From positions 1 to 58,502 of the forward strand of contig MU277741.1 in assembly GCA_022385805.1 (NCBI GenBank): 58,502 nucleotides of DNA, in the 5' to 3' direction. Below, one piece after another: positions 1 through 11,462 of this stretch. Made by a program: the position numbers and the translations under genes. Each line of letters begins with the position of its first letter. The stretch's first letter is position 1. Under the pieces are notes generated by a model that saw only the letters and a list, made by a program, of their open reading frames with translations, was not told where the DNA came from and ran no database searches. The DNA comes from Pilatotrama ljubarskyi. Its lineage: Eukaryota; Basidiomycota; Agaricomycetes; Polyporales; Polyporaceae.

Positions 1-330
1 CCCGTCCGATCCTGAACCCTTGTCTCTGTCTCGCCTCCGTTCTTCCCAATCCTCCTTTCCGAAGACCTAGTCCGAACCCCCGTACTCCGTACTCCGCCAT
101 CTCCGTCCGCCTCTAAATTGAGGACACTCCGTCGTGAACCCGTGCGTTGCCAATAGCCTCGCAGAAGTCCTCCCTCGTGCGTACTCCGAACTCCGGACCT
201 TGTTCTCTCCACTCCGGACTTCGTTCGCTTCACCCCGGACCAACTCCGCTCCGTTACCCCGGACTTCCCTAGTCCGCACTCCGACTCCGAGTCCGGAACT
301 CCGGAGTTCCCGAGCCCGCACAGTCCTAAC
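1..330. repeat. Degenerate CTCCGGA-rich tract
   Basis: The plus strand is pyrimidine-rich and repeats short, imperfect units around CTCCGGAC, CTCCGAAC and TAGTCCG, spaced roughly 10-25 bases apart, most densely at about 185-320. Both strands stay open over short stretches only because the repeat lacks stop codons. The composition is unlike the adjacent genes. I read it as a decayed simple or satellite-like repeat. No protein is recognised. Confidence 0.5.
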
Positions 331-387
331 ATCGACTTTGACTGTCCGCAACTGTAGTGTCCCAGATTGACGTACAGTACATCACAG

Positions 388-762
388 CGTTACTCGCACA
401 ACCGGAGTAATTGAAGACGTCATCTGGTTGCAACCCAGCTCTGCACGATCAGATCTCCCCCTCGCCGTACATACTGGTATCCTGCCCGACGTACACGGGC
501 CCAGCCCTTTGGCGAAGCATTCCCGCTGAGACGTACCCCGAAGGGGTCCTGACACACCGATCAAGGCCACCTTTCAACATATGCATCGGACTCAAACCCT
601 GTCCCGCCCGCAGCTTCCCTTACGCCTGGCTTGGGCCATCAACGCGTCACCATCCATAAGTCGCAAGGTCTCACTCTGGCCCGCACCTGCATAGGTTTGG
701 GTCTTTGAGAGTTCTGCGTGGGGTTAACGTCTGTCGCATTGTCGCGGGTGAAGTCTATGTAG
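388..762 (+). pseudogene. Relic of a PIF1-type DNA helicase (C-terminal part)
   Basis: Conserved pieces of the C-terminal half of PIF1-like helicases appear in order but in different frames. They are GVIEDVIW near 402-425, a PYILVSCPTYTGPALW segment near 463-512, LPLRLAWAI near 612-641, VTIHKSQGLTLARTCIGLGL near 645-704, and EFCVGLTSVALSRVKSM near 708-759. The last two are separated by a stop codon at about 705-707, and a TAG ends the relic at 760-762. The HKSQGLTL and GLTSVALSRVKS blocks are diagnostic of the family. Agaricomycete genomes carry many such copies, partly from Helitrons and partly as free-standing helicase genes. Frameshifts and stops make this copy dead. The ATPase half is not visible and may lie outside the window or be lost. 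Confidence 0.72.
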
Positions 763-930
763 CCTGTTACTGATAGATCAAGTACACTGCGACAGCGTGA
801 AGAATCTGGGGGGCAAAGGGCTGGATTCCCAGCGGAATGATATGTTACGTAGATACCCTGTCGCTCAATGAAGATCTTTTACCTCGTCGTTGGCACAAGA
901 CTGTTCATCGAAGTTCGGAAGCAGGAGAAC

Positions 931-985
931 ATCCCGCCCGCTGGGATAGACCTGGTCCATTGGACTCCAGTGGACTCCCATGGTC
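931..985 (+). repeat. Dispersed repeat copy A (inverted pair)
   Basis: This copy begins CATCCCGCCCGCTGGGAT and continues with GGTCCATTGGACTCCAGTGG and ACTCCCATGG. It matches the reverse complement of positions 1672-1732 closely, with scattered mismatches. The pair is about 700 bp apart in inverted orientation. It could be the ends of a small non-autonomous element or two independent copies of an abundant repeat. Confidence 0.6.
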
Positions 986-1671
986 TCGTGATCTTAAAAC
1001 AGATCAACGCGCTCCCGTCCACAACTCCACGGACCGGGACAACTCTCGCCAAATCTGCAAGCTTGATAGCTGTATCGGCTCAATCTTCACAAAGACAATA
1101 CTATGCCCCCCAAAATGAATGTAAAACATGCAGCTGAGATAGCATGTCGGAATACCGATCGATTGCTGGACCTCATAGATTAGATGAAACAAACGCCCGT
1201 GAGAGATAAGACCAGATGCTACCATAACGGGAGCTTACTACAAGGGTGGGAGATATGTTACAATACATTCATGCCGCCGGACTCAGGCTCATAAAAAACT
1301 GAGCTGCACATAATACTGACATGTATTCAGAGATGTACAGAGCTAAGACCAGATGGGTAGGCCTGCTCAGTGAGAAGCGCCACCAGTGCAGTAGTTATAT
1401 AGATGCCGAACAACCGATAGACACCAGTGAGATATACTGTAGATGTAATACTATGTCTCCTACAATGTCCTGCTTGGACGGCTTTATTCCGTCATGCCAC
1501 ACAGACGGCAGGTAGGCAAGACTACTAAGGTATGCATTATAGACTTAGATGCTCGATTTTGAAGTGCATTGAGCATGGCGGCAGTCCTGGAGAGACCTCT
1601 ATCTTATCGCAGTTGTTTTTATCTTATCAAGTTATCTATCAAGTTATCGCATTTGTTTGTCAAGTCACGCC

Positions 1672-1732
1672 CCCCGTGGGAGTCCGATGGACTCCATTGG
1701 ACCGGCGCGGTCCCAGCGGGTGGGATGCTTTG
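1672..1732 (-). repeat. Dispersed repeat copy B (inverted pair)
   Basis: Read on the minus strand, this begins CATCCCACCCGCTGGGACC and continues with CCGGTCCAATGGAGTCCATC and GGACTCCCACGG, matching copy A at 931-985. No clear target-site duplication or transposase is visible between or beside the copies. Confidence 0.6.
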
Positions 1733-1988
1733 GGAAGCAGCCTGTGTGCTCTCTGCGCAGCGAGCATTTTCGTCCCTGACGGCCGCTCGTATTGTGGATA
1801 CCCCGTCCAAGTGCGCGTGAGGATACAAAACGGGCAACAGACGAGCGAAGTCCCACTACCAATAAATTTCGGTCTCCGCCACTCTCCGACGGCAGTTGCC
1901 GCGCAAACCCAAACTTGCGATGGCACTCAAGAGCACTGAATGTCCGACGTAGAGATAGTCCACGAAGCTACCGTAGTCCAAACCATGC

Positions 1989-4166
1989 CTAGGCAGTCAG
2001 ATCGCATGCACCAGGCCTCAACGCGCACCACTCTGGCTGGAGAGAGATCGTGTTGACGCCGCGCTGGCGGAAGCGATAGGCAACGTCGTGCAGGCGAGGG
2101 AGCGCAGTGCTCAAGTTCCCGCCAGGGCCGGACCAGAATAGCTCTGCGGAGGACGCAGCGCGCGGCCACACGATAGGGTCGACGTTCTGGGGTCCCGATT
2201 GCTCGGCCCACAGGAGATGCTGACCTGTACAACGCGAAACAGTGAATCATAGTGCGGGAGTAGTAGCAAGATGCGTACCGCCAAGAACAAGCTTGCTCTC
2301 TTCGGCGGTCAGGTTGGCGACGGGGTCGAAAGAGTACGAGTGCTGCCAGGTCTTGAAGGGGTCGCACCAGCTGTTCCCGCTCGGGAAGTTGCCGACCCAT
2401 CCTCCTGCGCCGCAGTCCTGCAGGACATCAATCGGACGTATGAGGCACAGAAGCGGCGGCGACGACGTACCAAGTAGAAGTAGTCGGACGCTGCGTGAAT
2501 GAGCTTGTAGCCTTTCTGCGCGACTGCCTTCACGTTGTCCGAGGAGATCCAGACCCTAAGGTCATCAGAACTGTAAGTGGTTTTGGACGGGAACACACTC
2601 CGTGTATTACTCACAAGACCTTCGTGTCCTTCGACAGAGTAACGTTGTGGACAAGGACCATCTCTGCATCGGTCGTCAGCCAACCGACATGCGCCTCGCT
2701 TCGGACTACACGCGTACCTTCCCAGACGACGGGCGTCTTGCCCTTGGCCTCCAGAGCCTTGTGCGTTTCCTGCGTGAAGACATCAAGAGCCTGCTCCAGC
2801 GTGCGGCCGGTAGCGTTCAGCGCGGCTTGCGTCGGCGTGTCGATATCATAGCAGTTCGTGTTCAGCTCATCTCCACCAGTACTGAAGAGGGTCGAAGGGA
2901 AAAGCTTGGCCACCGCGCTGAAGAGATTCGCGACATAGCTCGTCACCGTCGCGTTCGCAAAACGCAGCTGGCCCGCGGGCGGCTCTGCCCAACCAAAATG
3001 CTCAGAGCTGATGAATACGAACACACGAGATGCAATCACACCCACCGTTCGCGTAGGTCGCCCAAGGCGTAGCTTGCGCACATGCGACAAAATCGGGGTG
3101 CGCCTCCGCAATGATCGCAGTGTGCCCGGGGGTGTCGATCTCGACCATCACATCAATTCCGCGCTGCGTACAAACATTCAGTCACGGTTGTACAGGCATG
3201 TGGGGCGAGAAGCGGGGTGCGGCTTATCGGGTACTTACTGCGCCGGCGTAGGAAACAATGTCTCGGACGTCGCTCTGGGTATACACCTGGGAGGACGAGT
3301 ATGCACCCTTCTCCGCGAGATCGGTGAAGCCCGGGAGCTGGAGAGGGAAGCTCTGGCTGTCTACAATGTGCCAGTGGAACTGGTTGATCTGCAAGGGGTG
3401 TTCAGTGTTGGATTCACGTATGCGAGAAGGCAACAAACCTTGACCCAGCTCATAGCATCGAGGGTGCGCTTGATGTCTGCTACTGGGTAGCTAGGGCACT
3501 TCGTCAATACGGGGCTCCTGTGGCCAGCCATGCAGAGCAACGTACTAATTACGTGCAGTGTCAAGCATAAGTCCGCGATAGGGCTACCAAGCTATCAGTA
3601 ACTCGTTCTTGGGGCGGCACGGGTGAGGTGCTCACGTAGGCTGGGGCATCCTCAATGGTGACCGGAGCGCTAATAGTGTAGACCGTGTTATCGTGCGCAT
3701 ACCAGAGCTGGCTGAACGTCGTCAGACCCCTGAAGAGGCCCAACGTCGAGTTCGCAGTGATAGTCGCACCCGAGCCGTCGGCGGGCACCTCGAGGTGGTA
3801 CGCCTCGTCGCGGTCCTCCGGAGCCTTTTGTGCCTCGCTCGTGATGGACGCGAACGACGCGCCCTTGGCGAGCGAGAGCGTCAACCTAGACAGCGCCTTG
3901 GCCTTGCTGAACGTCGGCGCGTCGACCGCACCACGGCCGACGACGAGCCGCTCGAGCCTGTCCTGGAAGAGGTACTGCTTCGTCCGCCCGACGGCGGCGA
4001 TGAGGTCTCCCGGAACGCCATGCCCGACGACCGTGATCTGGAAGCCCGGCGCGAGGCGCAGGGTTTGTGAGCCAGTTTGGATGTTCTGCGGCTGAGGCCA
4101 GAGCGCCTCTACAGGCGAATACGCCGCCGCAAAGAGCACCGCGACTCGGAGCGCGAAGAGTTTCAT
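1989..4166 (-). CDS. Beta-N-acetylhexosaminidase, GH20, secreted
   Basis: Enzyme that removes terminal N-acetylglucosamine from chitooligosaccharides and glycans, acting outside the cell or in the wall. The ATG at 4166 starts a signal peptide (MKLFALRVAVLFAAAYSPVEA), followed by the family's N-terminal domain (LWPQPQNIQTGSQTLRLAPGF). The catalytic TIM barrel is spread over several exons. The junctions PAY/PYRGLMLDTARN, N-Y/YPVADIKRTLDAMSWVK and VK/INQFHWHIVDSQSFPL fit GT-AG introns of about 50 bp exactly. The catalytic Asp-Glu pair sits in FSTGGDELN near 2870-2890. Later exons give DNVKAVAQKGYKLIHAASDY and WGGxx-like C-terminal blocks, ending in LRPGACDLTA and a TAG at 1989-1991. The expected product is about 550 residues, normal for fungal GH20. 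No breaks are seen. Tandem with, and downstream of, the ENTH gene on the same strand, with its own promoter gap. Confidence 0.9.
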
Positions 4167-4830
4167 GGCTGGCTGTCCAGGTCTTCCGGGGCGAGGGCGA
4201 GCTTGCCCGCTGGAGCCTTCGCAGCTCTTCTATATCTCGGATGTCCTCGACATCCACGCGGTCGGGGCTATGACTTGATGCGAAAGCGGTAATTGCGAGG
4301 GTCGCATGATCACCCATGATCATGGCCGCCGTTCTGCATCAGCTCGTCCCCTCAAACCGTATGGAACTTCTCGTAAGGAACAGGTCCCAAACCAAGCCGA
4401 CAAGCTGCCAGCGCGGCGGGCTAAGTTGACAGGCATGGTCATACTGGCCGAAAGGGAGCAGGGCATGATAAGAGTGTGAGACCGACGACGAAGCATGCTG
4501 CTTTAGCGCCACAGCGCTCATGTACTCCGCGAGGACCGCAACGATCTCCGGTATATCTGAGAGTCACGCCCACGAAGGACGGAGCGAGCATAAGCACTAC
4601 ATAAGAACAGTTATCTTACCGACCGTTCCTGGCCCTAGGGTCCTGGCAAGACGCATGTTGCTATCGCAAACCCGCTAACCATTATTATCGAACGCATACG
4701 CGTATTCCGGAACCGAATTCCAACATCCAGAGTCGTACCTGAGCTATACACGCAGAGAACGGGACCTCTATCTCCAAACAACGGAGCAAACAAACCCTGC
4801 GTGCCATCCTTCCAGTCTACTCACCAGCGC
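4167..4830 (-). promoter_or_regulatory. Upstream region of the hexosaminidase gene
   Basis: A 660-bp gap between two minus-strand genes. On the minus strand a weak TATA-like ATATAGA lies at about 4229-4235, some 65 bp before the hexosaminidase ATG. No open frame with family resemblance is present. Confidence 0.4.
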
Positions 4831-6880
4831 TCAGAACAGCAAGTCGTCCAACGCGTTGCCCGAGGAGCCCGGAGGAGCAGCAGTCGAAGCCGCGGGCGCT
4901 CCGCCAAAGGAGCCGAAGCCGGCGCCCATCGGGGGTTTGTTCTGGCCCGTACCCCATATCTGCGCCTGGGCCTTCTCTTTCTCAAGGTCTTTCATACTCT
5001 TCTGTGGACCACCCGCCGCCCCAGCGCTCTTCCCAACAGTCGAGGATGAACCGAGGGACATGGACCACAGGTCGTCGAAGGTGGCTGCCGACGCCTTCTG
5101 TTGGGTACCAGTGGACGCGGGAGAAGTGGCAGTTGACCTTGGGGGAGGTGAGGCCGGGGTCATCACTCCTTGATTCGGCACAAGAGGGGCCTGGTGCGCC
5201 GTCATCGGAGGTGGCGAAGTCATCACGGGAGGCGGTGAAGACATCATGGCAGGACGCATGACGTTCTGCATGGGGTTTTGCATCGGAACAGCCGGGGGCG
5301 ACATGTACGGTGTCCTCGCAGGCGTTGCAGCGGTCCCATTAGAAGACAACATGTTGAATAGGGCGTTGTTACCCGACTGGGCTGGTGCTTGAGGCTGTGA
5401 AGTAGGTTGCAGTGGTTGGACGGGAGCAGGGGCCGGTGAGCTGAGGAAAGAGGGAGTGGTTGCAGGGGCCGCAGATGGAGGCGCGCTTTGGAACTCGTCG
5501 AACTCATCGTCAAGGCCTGCATCTGGTCAGCTTCTTGTAGATGAACGCGAAGATGAGCATGCGTACCTATGGACGAAGGCTGCGTACCAAGCGCGGGCAA
5601 GGCCTTGTCCGCCGACACGCTAGGAGCACTGCCGAATGCATCATCATCCATACCCAGCAGATCGACCTCAGGCTGCTTGCCCTTAGGCTCGGGAGCGGCG
5701 GTAGGGAGAGTCGACGAACGCTGTGGAACGGGAGCTGTGGATGAGGAACCATGTCCAGCGACTGAATTGGAGCGTCTAGGCATTCCATCGTCATCTCCAG
5801 CATCGTATTCTTGGAATCCACGCCGGGAGCTTGAATCGCGGAAGCCCCCGCTGAAGCCACTGCCGCCGTTATCGTAGCTGTCATAATCTAGAAGGTAACC
5901 GTCAAAAACTGTCCTGTTCGGCATTATGATGAGCTTACCGCGGCTACCGCTCCCACCGCTGTAACTGCCCCCGCCACCGTAACCGAGGCTGTCGCTGCCG
6001 AAGCCGCCGTATCGGCCGCTTGAACCAAAGCTCATAGCATCATTCCCAACGCCGGTATACTTGTTCCTGTTGGCCTTAGCTTTGCGTCGCTCGGCGCGGA
6101 TCTTCTCGACATCACCTAGAAGTTCGACCAGTTCCTTTGATCGGTTGCGCACTAATGCTGTCATGAGCACTGCATAAACCCTCTGAGTGCACAACGCCGT
6201 ACCATTGATTCCCTGATCCTTGCCCTTTTCGTCTACGTAGTAGAAGTTCCGGAGCATCTTGATCGTGGCGATGTGGGAACGCGCATCGTCGACAACACGC
6301 TCGCTGCCGTTCTTGACTAGATACTCCAAGAGTTGCAGGGCCTGAGGTTGTACTATCAGACATCCTGGTTGAGGTGCAGGTCAGGTTCCGACGTACCTTG
6401 TAGATCTGCCGCCATTGACGAGCCTCCTTCTCCATGAAACGCGAATAGATAGCCGGCATGATTTCGTTGAAGTTTTGGCTAGAAGGCGGGGTCTGTCACC
6501 ACACGGAATACTGCCATGCATCTGTTTCATGCTTACAAGTTGAAGGTTCTGACCAGCAATGTGAGCATGCCACTCGCACACAAGAAGTCAGAGACGTACC
6601 CTTGGGCAATCTCCTGCATCAGAGTGGAACTCGCGCCCCTACGCGACTTCAACATCCTGCTGTTTCAGTTAGAGTGCCTACTCACCATGGCTCGTCGTTC
6701 GTTGCTTCCCGCACTTTAGCCTCCATCTCACTGACGTTGAACACGACATTCTTGGCCTGTACGAGGTGAGTAGCCACACAGTTTACAGTCGATTCCGCTA
6801 CCCACCTGGTTGACCATCGACTTGATGTCGTAGAGTGTAATCTGCGAGAGCGCATTGCCGAGCGACTCGAGGCGGTCCAT
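4831..6880 (-). CDS. ENT3: ENTH-domain clathrin adaptor, ENT3/epsinR type
   Basis: Adaptor that binds phosphoinositides and clathrin/AP-1 and sorts cargo between trans-Golgi and endosomes (family knowledge). The ATG at 6880 opens MDRLESLGNALSQITLYDIK. The ENTH domain is split over five or more small exons: MVNQ/AKNVVFNVSEMEAKVREATNDEPW, then GASSTLMQEIAQG, TFNFQNFNEIMPAIYSRFMEKE, LLEYLVKNGSERVVDDARSH and MLRNFYYVDEKGKDQGIN/VRNRSKELVELL. After the domain come basic then Gly/Ser-rich stretches. An acidic-phenylalanine motif DDEFDEFQSAPP near 5480-5515, as in ligands of the gamma-adaptin ear, argues for ENT3/epsinR over the plasma-membrane epsins; EVDLLGMDDDAFG lies upstream of it. No ubiquitin-interacting or NPF motifs were noticed. 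The C-terminus is SGNALDDLLF, with the stop at 4831-4833. Assignment to ENTH is firm; the ENT3 subtype is inferred. Confidence 0.85.
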
Positions 6881-7488
6881 GGCGGCGAGCGAGCAGAGGA
6901 GTGGTAGACGTGGACTACGATGGCGACGGTTAGCTCGGCGTTTCCGACACAGAGGTTGTGACCCGGCGGTGCCCACATGCTGTGACGGCGTTGTGACACT
7001 ACAGTGTTGAGCGTCGGCGCCTCCGGGCCGCTCGCTGCCGTTGGCGGGCGATGACGTTCGCGCGACAGGGGCCATGGATGGCTCGTCGTCCGCGTCGCGC
7101 AGCTCTACATCCAACCACCACCATGCAGAGTGCAGATAGACTGCGTTGCGATGCGCGCACATATATCCATGGCAATACTGCGAAATAGCTGTTTGTATGT
7201 GAGCAAGAGCGTGGATGGGAAGGTACCCTTCCCCGATATAGGTCGCCGTGTGCGCGAGGCGGTCTGTCAAAACAGTTCTGATGACCAGACTTCTTTCGCC
7301 TACGCAGTAGGTATATCTGCCAGAGACTTGACCTTTCGACATTAGCTTATGCTCCTGCACCGTACACGAGCTGACTGCTAACTCCTTCACTTCAGCCTCC
7401 GTGCAGCCATCCGGGTAAGTAAGGATTTAATCTCGACCTGTGCGCATTGCAGCACTAATTCAACGCTCCAGGGGTCTAGTTGACGGAC
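6881..7488. promoter_or_regulatory. Divergent promoter region (ENTH gene / Ser-rich gene)
   Basis: About 600 bp separate the ATG of the ENTH gene (minus) from the ATG of the serine-rich gene (plus). The open frames here are short and shadow each other. I saw no TATA box close to either start. Confidence 0.4.
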
Positions 7489-10118
7489 ATGTCTTCGTTC
7501 CTTGCGCGTCTGAGGAAGCGCACTCTGAGCCAACAGAGCTCCACGTCCGCCCAAGTGACCGCAATGCCCACGTCGCCTGCCTTGGTGAACGAAGCTCTAG
7601 CCAGCAGCTCTCCACTCGCCGCATCCCGATCTGAGCCGTCACTTGTCGATCGGCGAATCATCCATGACCTACCCGCCTTCCTTCAGGCTCTCGAGCAAAC
7701 CAATGACCAGCCGGGGGCTTTGAGGCCCCTTCGTCCTCGCAAGCGGTCTGGCCTCGCTAGCCTTATGTCTATGGGGCGAGAACAGATCCCGACGACGGCA
7801 GACCCAGATCCGGGTCCATCGGAGAAGGAGAGTCGTGCGCTGTCAAGTCCTCTCCGGCGAACAAAGCGAGCCCGATGGAAAGGTGAGGGAGGATCTTCTG
7901 GTCCATCGCGACCCAATACAGGCACCACTAGCTCGCCCTGGTCGACATTTGGTCGACATCGCCAGCACATGACGAGAGCACCGTACGGGAGCGCTCTCCA
8001 CTCCGTTAGCGGTTCTTACACCGGGCGGTCTGCGATGCAAGACAGCTCTAGCAACAGTGGTGCACATACATCGTCAAACGTGGCTTCGACATCCTCCATC
8101 ACTCGCGCTGACAGTAGCCAGGATCACTGCATCCCATCCGTAGCGCAGGGCTCGCCGTCGACCAACACGTCCCAGCTCGCGCATTCGAACTTTTCCCATC
8201 CATCAGTGGCCGTTGTTAGGAGCGAAAGCTCCTTGCATACCTTTGGCGGGCAGAGTCCTTCTGACCGACGGGCAAGATCTCCGTCCACAGGTCTCAGGTC
8301 GCCGTCCATGACGCATATTGCAGAACAAGAACAATCTTTCCCTGCGTTCATCATTTCAGGTTCTTCCCAAGCATTCATGCCAGATCTCCCGTTGTTGCCT
8401 TTGCGTGGCCAGCAGGAGGACGAGCTTCCTGGGAGCGGTCATGCAACCCAGAAGACGCGAGCTGCTGCAACCCAAACTGACAGTCCCTCGCGATTAGACA
8501 CAAGAGATAGCACGGCCTCTTCCTACACAAGTGAACAGCGTTCCGGCCACCAAGACGTTCAGCCACCATATGAGACGGACTTGGAGACTCGGAGGGGCAG
8601 GTTTCGGGGCGCGGGCCGCCGGGTGGCGATGGGGATGGGCGACTGTTGCTATCGGCAGTTGCCGAGCCTCATGCCCTGCATGCGTCGAGCGAGGGAACGA
8701 GCGAGCCTTGTTCTCCATCCCGCCCTATACCCCCCTCTTCACCGTTTCCCACATCGCCGACACTGCTAGACGGTGAGCAGGCTGATTTGCCCAGAATCGC
8801 GCATTCGATCTAAAATCTCGTAGCGGAGAACCGCAGCGGCGGCGTTACCGATAACTTATCGCTATTTTCCTATACCACCGATTCCCCCGAGCGCAAAGGC
8901 GATAGCTGGATGGCAGAACCACGAGATGCGACGAACACGTTGAACAGAAACCACAGCGACACGAGAGATACGCTCAAAAGAGGCTCTAGTACCGCCTCTC
9001 GTACAGGAACGCACGTCAGGACACGCAGCAGGCGCAGCTCTCAACTCAGCGAACCATCCACGCCTACTGCATCCACTTTGAAGGAAAACGGAGGAGCTGG
9101 CCCGTCCTCTGCTGTATTCCCAACGATCCCAGGAACCCCTACGCCTGTGCGCGTTCCCCGCACGCCGCGCACCGCGAGCGAACCTGGCCTCAGATCAGTC
9201 TCAGAGAAGTCTGTACTCGAGCACCAAACTCCCGTGAACAAGAAGGGCAAGCGCAAGGCGGAGGAGGTCGACATCACACCCCCTGACCAGCGCGCTGGGC
9301 ATCATGCGACGTTTGTGCTCCCTGAGGGTGGTCACCGTAAGTGCCCGTATGCTCTACTCAAGACCTCACTGACAGCAAGACAGGTTCTCACCATCCGTCT
9401 GAGGTCTCTCGTGCTCCCTCTTCCTATCACGGCCGCAAGCGTGCACGACTGTCAACCACTTCTCCTGCCGCCAGCCCTTCTCAATCAAGACCGGCCTCTG
9501 TATCGCGCCATCCGACCGATTCTTGGCCAAGTCGCTCCGCCATACCCGCTGCCCTCCATCGTGCCGCTTCCAAAACAGCATCTATGCGCTCCGGTGCTCG
9601 CCCGGAATCTATGAGTGCCGCCGCTCGTAGAAACTCCGTGCGGCGAAGAAGCGTCTCCGAAATCTCCATCCCCATCAGTGCGCTCATTGCCCCCCATGCG
9701 CCCTCAATTAGCGTTCGGTCAAGTGTGTACCACATGCGCGACCCGCGGAAACCGCCTCGCGTCCATCCGACGCCATGGTATCTGCAGCTAAGCAGCCCGG
9801 AGCAGGAAGGGTCACCGGTCCATGCGTGGTTTTTCTTCATTGGGTTCATCATCTTCCCGCTGTGGTATGTCGCGAGCTTTTGGAGAATTCCGAAGACGAG
9901 GCACGTCGGTGGCACCGACACAGAGAAGGCTGTCACTCTGGATGATCCTCAGGTTGAGCATGGTGAGTCTTCTCTTCGTACTCCATCGACGTTCCTGAGA
10001 ACCATCTTGTGCAGACGCGAGGTCGTGGCGGTTTCGTTGTCGCATCATGTCCGTGGTCTCGCTCTTGACCTATATCCCTTTCATCGTCTTGGTAGCCATC
10101 TTTGTCCCTCGCAGTTAG
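7489..10118 (+). CDS. Serine-rich protein with C-terminal membrane segments
   Basis: Function unknown. The ATG at 7489 opens MSSFLARLRKRTLSQQSS. The first exon codes for a long Ser/Thr/Pro- and Arg-rich, low-complexity region, probably disordered and phosphorylated. Introns fit at about 8602-8663 (junction RRGA/VAEPHALHASS), about 8772-8822 (LLD/AENRSGGVTDNLS), about 9337-9384 and 9962-10013. The last exons give PRVHPTPWYLQLSSPEQEGS, a hydrophobic stretch AWFFFIGFIIFPLWYVASFW, a basic link, and a second span MSVVSLLTYIPFIVLVAIFV, ending PRS and a TAG at 10116-10118. It is therefore a tail-anchored-like protein with two C-terminal spans and a large N-terminal cytosolic region. The conserved-looking part is the block around the first span. 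Fungal proteins with this plan exist, but I cannot name this one safely. Confidence 0.75.
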
Positions 10119-10420
10119 CATCTCACCCTCGCGATAGAGTATCATCCGCCCCCACGTTCATCCGCGGTCCGCGCCGCCTTCGACTGTCGTTCTTGAGCCC
10201 CGCTCTCCGTGTATTACCGTCAATCCTTCCTCGTGCCGTTCTTTGTTTCTGCTTGGTTAATAGTGTCGCGGTCGGACCCTAGGGCCTACGCGCCTACGTG
10301 AAGTACTCTACAGCCCGCATTTGGACATGTTGTGCAGTAGATACATGTCAAGAATCAAACTAATACTTGTTGTGCACTCCGAGCACCTCTCGCGCACCAA
10401 CAACTATATCTCCCAAGACA

Positions 10421-11222
10421 TCAATCATCCTCTACGTCCAGGTCTCCTTCAATGCCCGCTCCCTCCCCTGTATCGTCGAAGACGACTTCGTTCGCATCGT
10501 ACACCCATTGCTCGGCACCCTGCGTGTAGTCCTCCGCATACTCGGTGTATGTAGACTCGACGTGCATTGACCCAGCACTGGTCTCGCCACTTGAGGTGCC
10601 GTTGACGGCTGGTGCGGGTTCGGACAGGGAGGACTTGACAGCATTGAGGATGTCCCCCATTTTCTCACCGAAACGGTCCTCGAGCTCCTCCACTATCTAC
10701 AGCGGTAGTCAGCACATAGCCTCTCTGAGCGTACATATCAAACTCACCACATAGAGCTCGACCGGTTCAGTGGGCGCGAGATTGACGATCTGCAGCTTCT
10801 CGGCCTTCGTCAGATCCCATTGCCCGAGTGTTCGCGTGAGCTGTGTGATGCCCTCCGCACTCTGCGCCGCCGTGGGCTGGTAATCTGCGGACAGATACTG
10901 AATGGCCTACGACATCGACTACTGTCAGTAGGCCTTTGGCCCTTCCTAGATACCACTAGCGAATCCTCACCTCGACCTCCACCGTCCTAAGGTTCTCACA
11001 GACATCATCAGGCGGTGCCTGGTGCTTTGGCGGAAGTCCAGCAGCTTCCTCCTCTTTCTTGATACGCAATGCAGTCCTTGTCCGAGTCAAATGGTCGCTC
11101 TCAAGCTCCTTTAGGAGCGTGAGGACCTCGTAATTGGAGAGCAGCGCCGAGCGTTGATTGACCACCTACTCGATGGTCAATGTCGCGTTTCTCAACGGAT
11201 GGAAAATTGTGCCGACCTCCAT
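10421..11222 (-). CDS. RPC17: RNA polymerase III subunit RPC9 (RPB4/CRCP family)
   Basis: Subunit of the Pol III stalk; with RPC8 (RPC25) it acts in transcription initiation at tRNA and 5S genes (family knowledge). The protein reads NQRSALLSNYEVLTLLKELE, then a KKEEEAAGLPPKHQAP link, VCENLRTVEVEAIQYLSADY, TQLTRALGQWDLTKAEKLQI, VNLAPTEPVELYVVVEELED and an acidic tail IEGDLDVEDD, with the stop at 10421-10423. This is the order of the HRDC-like fold of yeast Rpc17 and human CRCP. The start is unusual. A two-codon first exon ATGGAG (11222-11217) joins after a 51-bp intron (11216-11166) to give MEVVNQRSALLSNYEV, which matches the human CRCP start MEV...SALLSNYEV. The donor GTCGGC is weak. The alternative start is a GTG, which is unlikely in a fungus. 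Two or three further introns of about 50 bp. It shares its upstream region with NOT2. Confidence 0.85.
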
Positions 11223-11462
11223 AATCACAATAGCATATAGTGAAGTCTAGAAATACAGCAAAGCGTCGCCGCAGCGTCGAGAGGAATCGTGTGCAGCCGG
11301 AGAGGAGGTCGAGGTCGGTAGTCAAGCCATTGTCGGCGGCGGGCGCTCGCTGTCCATTCCCGCTTTCTCCGCCACCACCATCCGACACAGCGAGTAAAGC
11401 CTCTTTATCTCGTCGTTCTCGTCGACTCTGCCCCTTTTCGCCACCCGACCGTTCTTGAAAAG

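Larger units (their letters stand above)
763..1988. other. Non-coding, repeat-bearing stretch
   Basis: This lies between the helicase relic and the 3' end of the hexosaminidase gene. The open frames are short, overlap on both strands, and show no family resemblance or credible splice chain. Its main content is an inverted pair of a dispersed repeat, annotated separately. The rest looks like decayed intergenic DNA. Confidence 0.5.
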
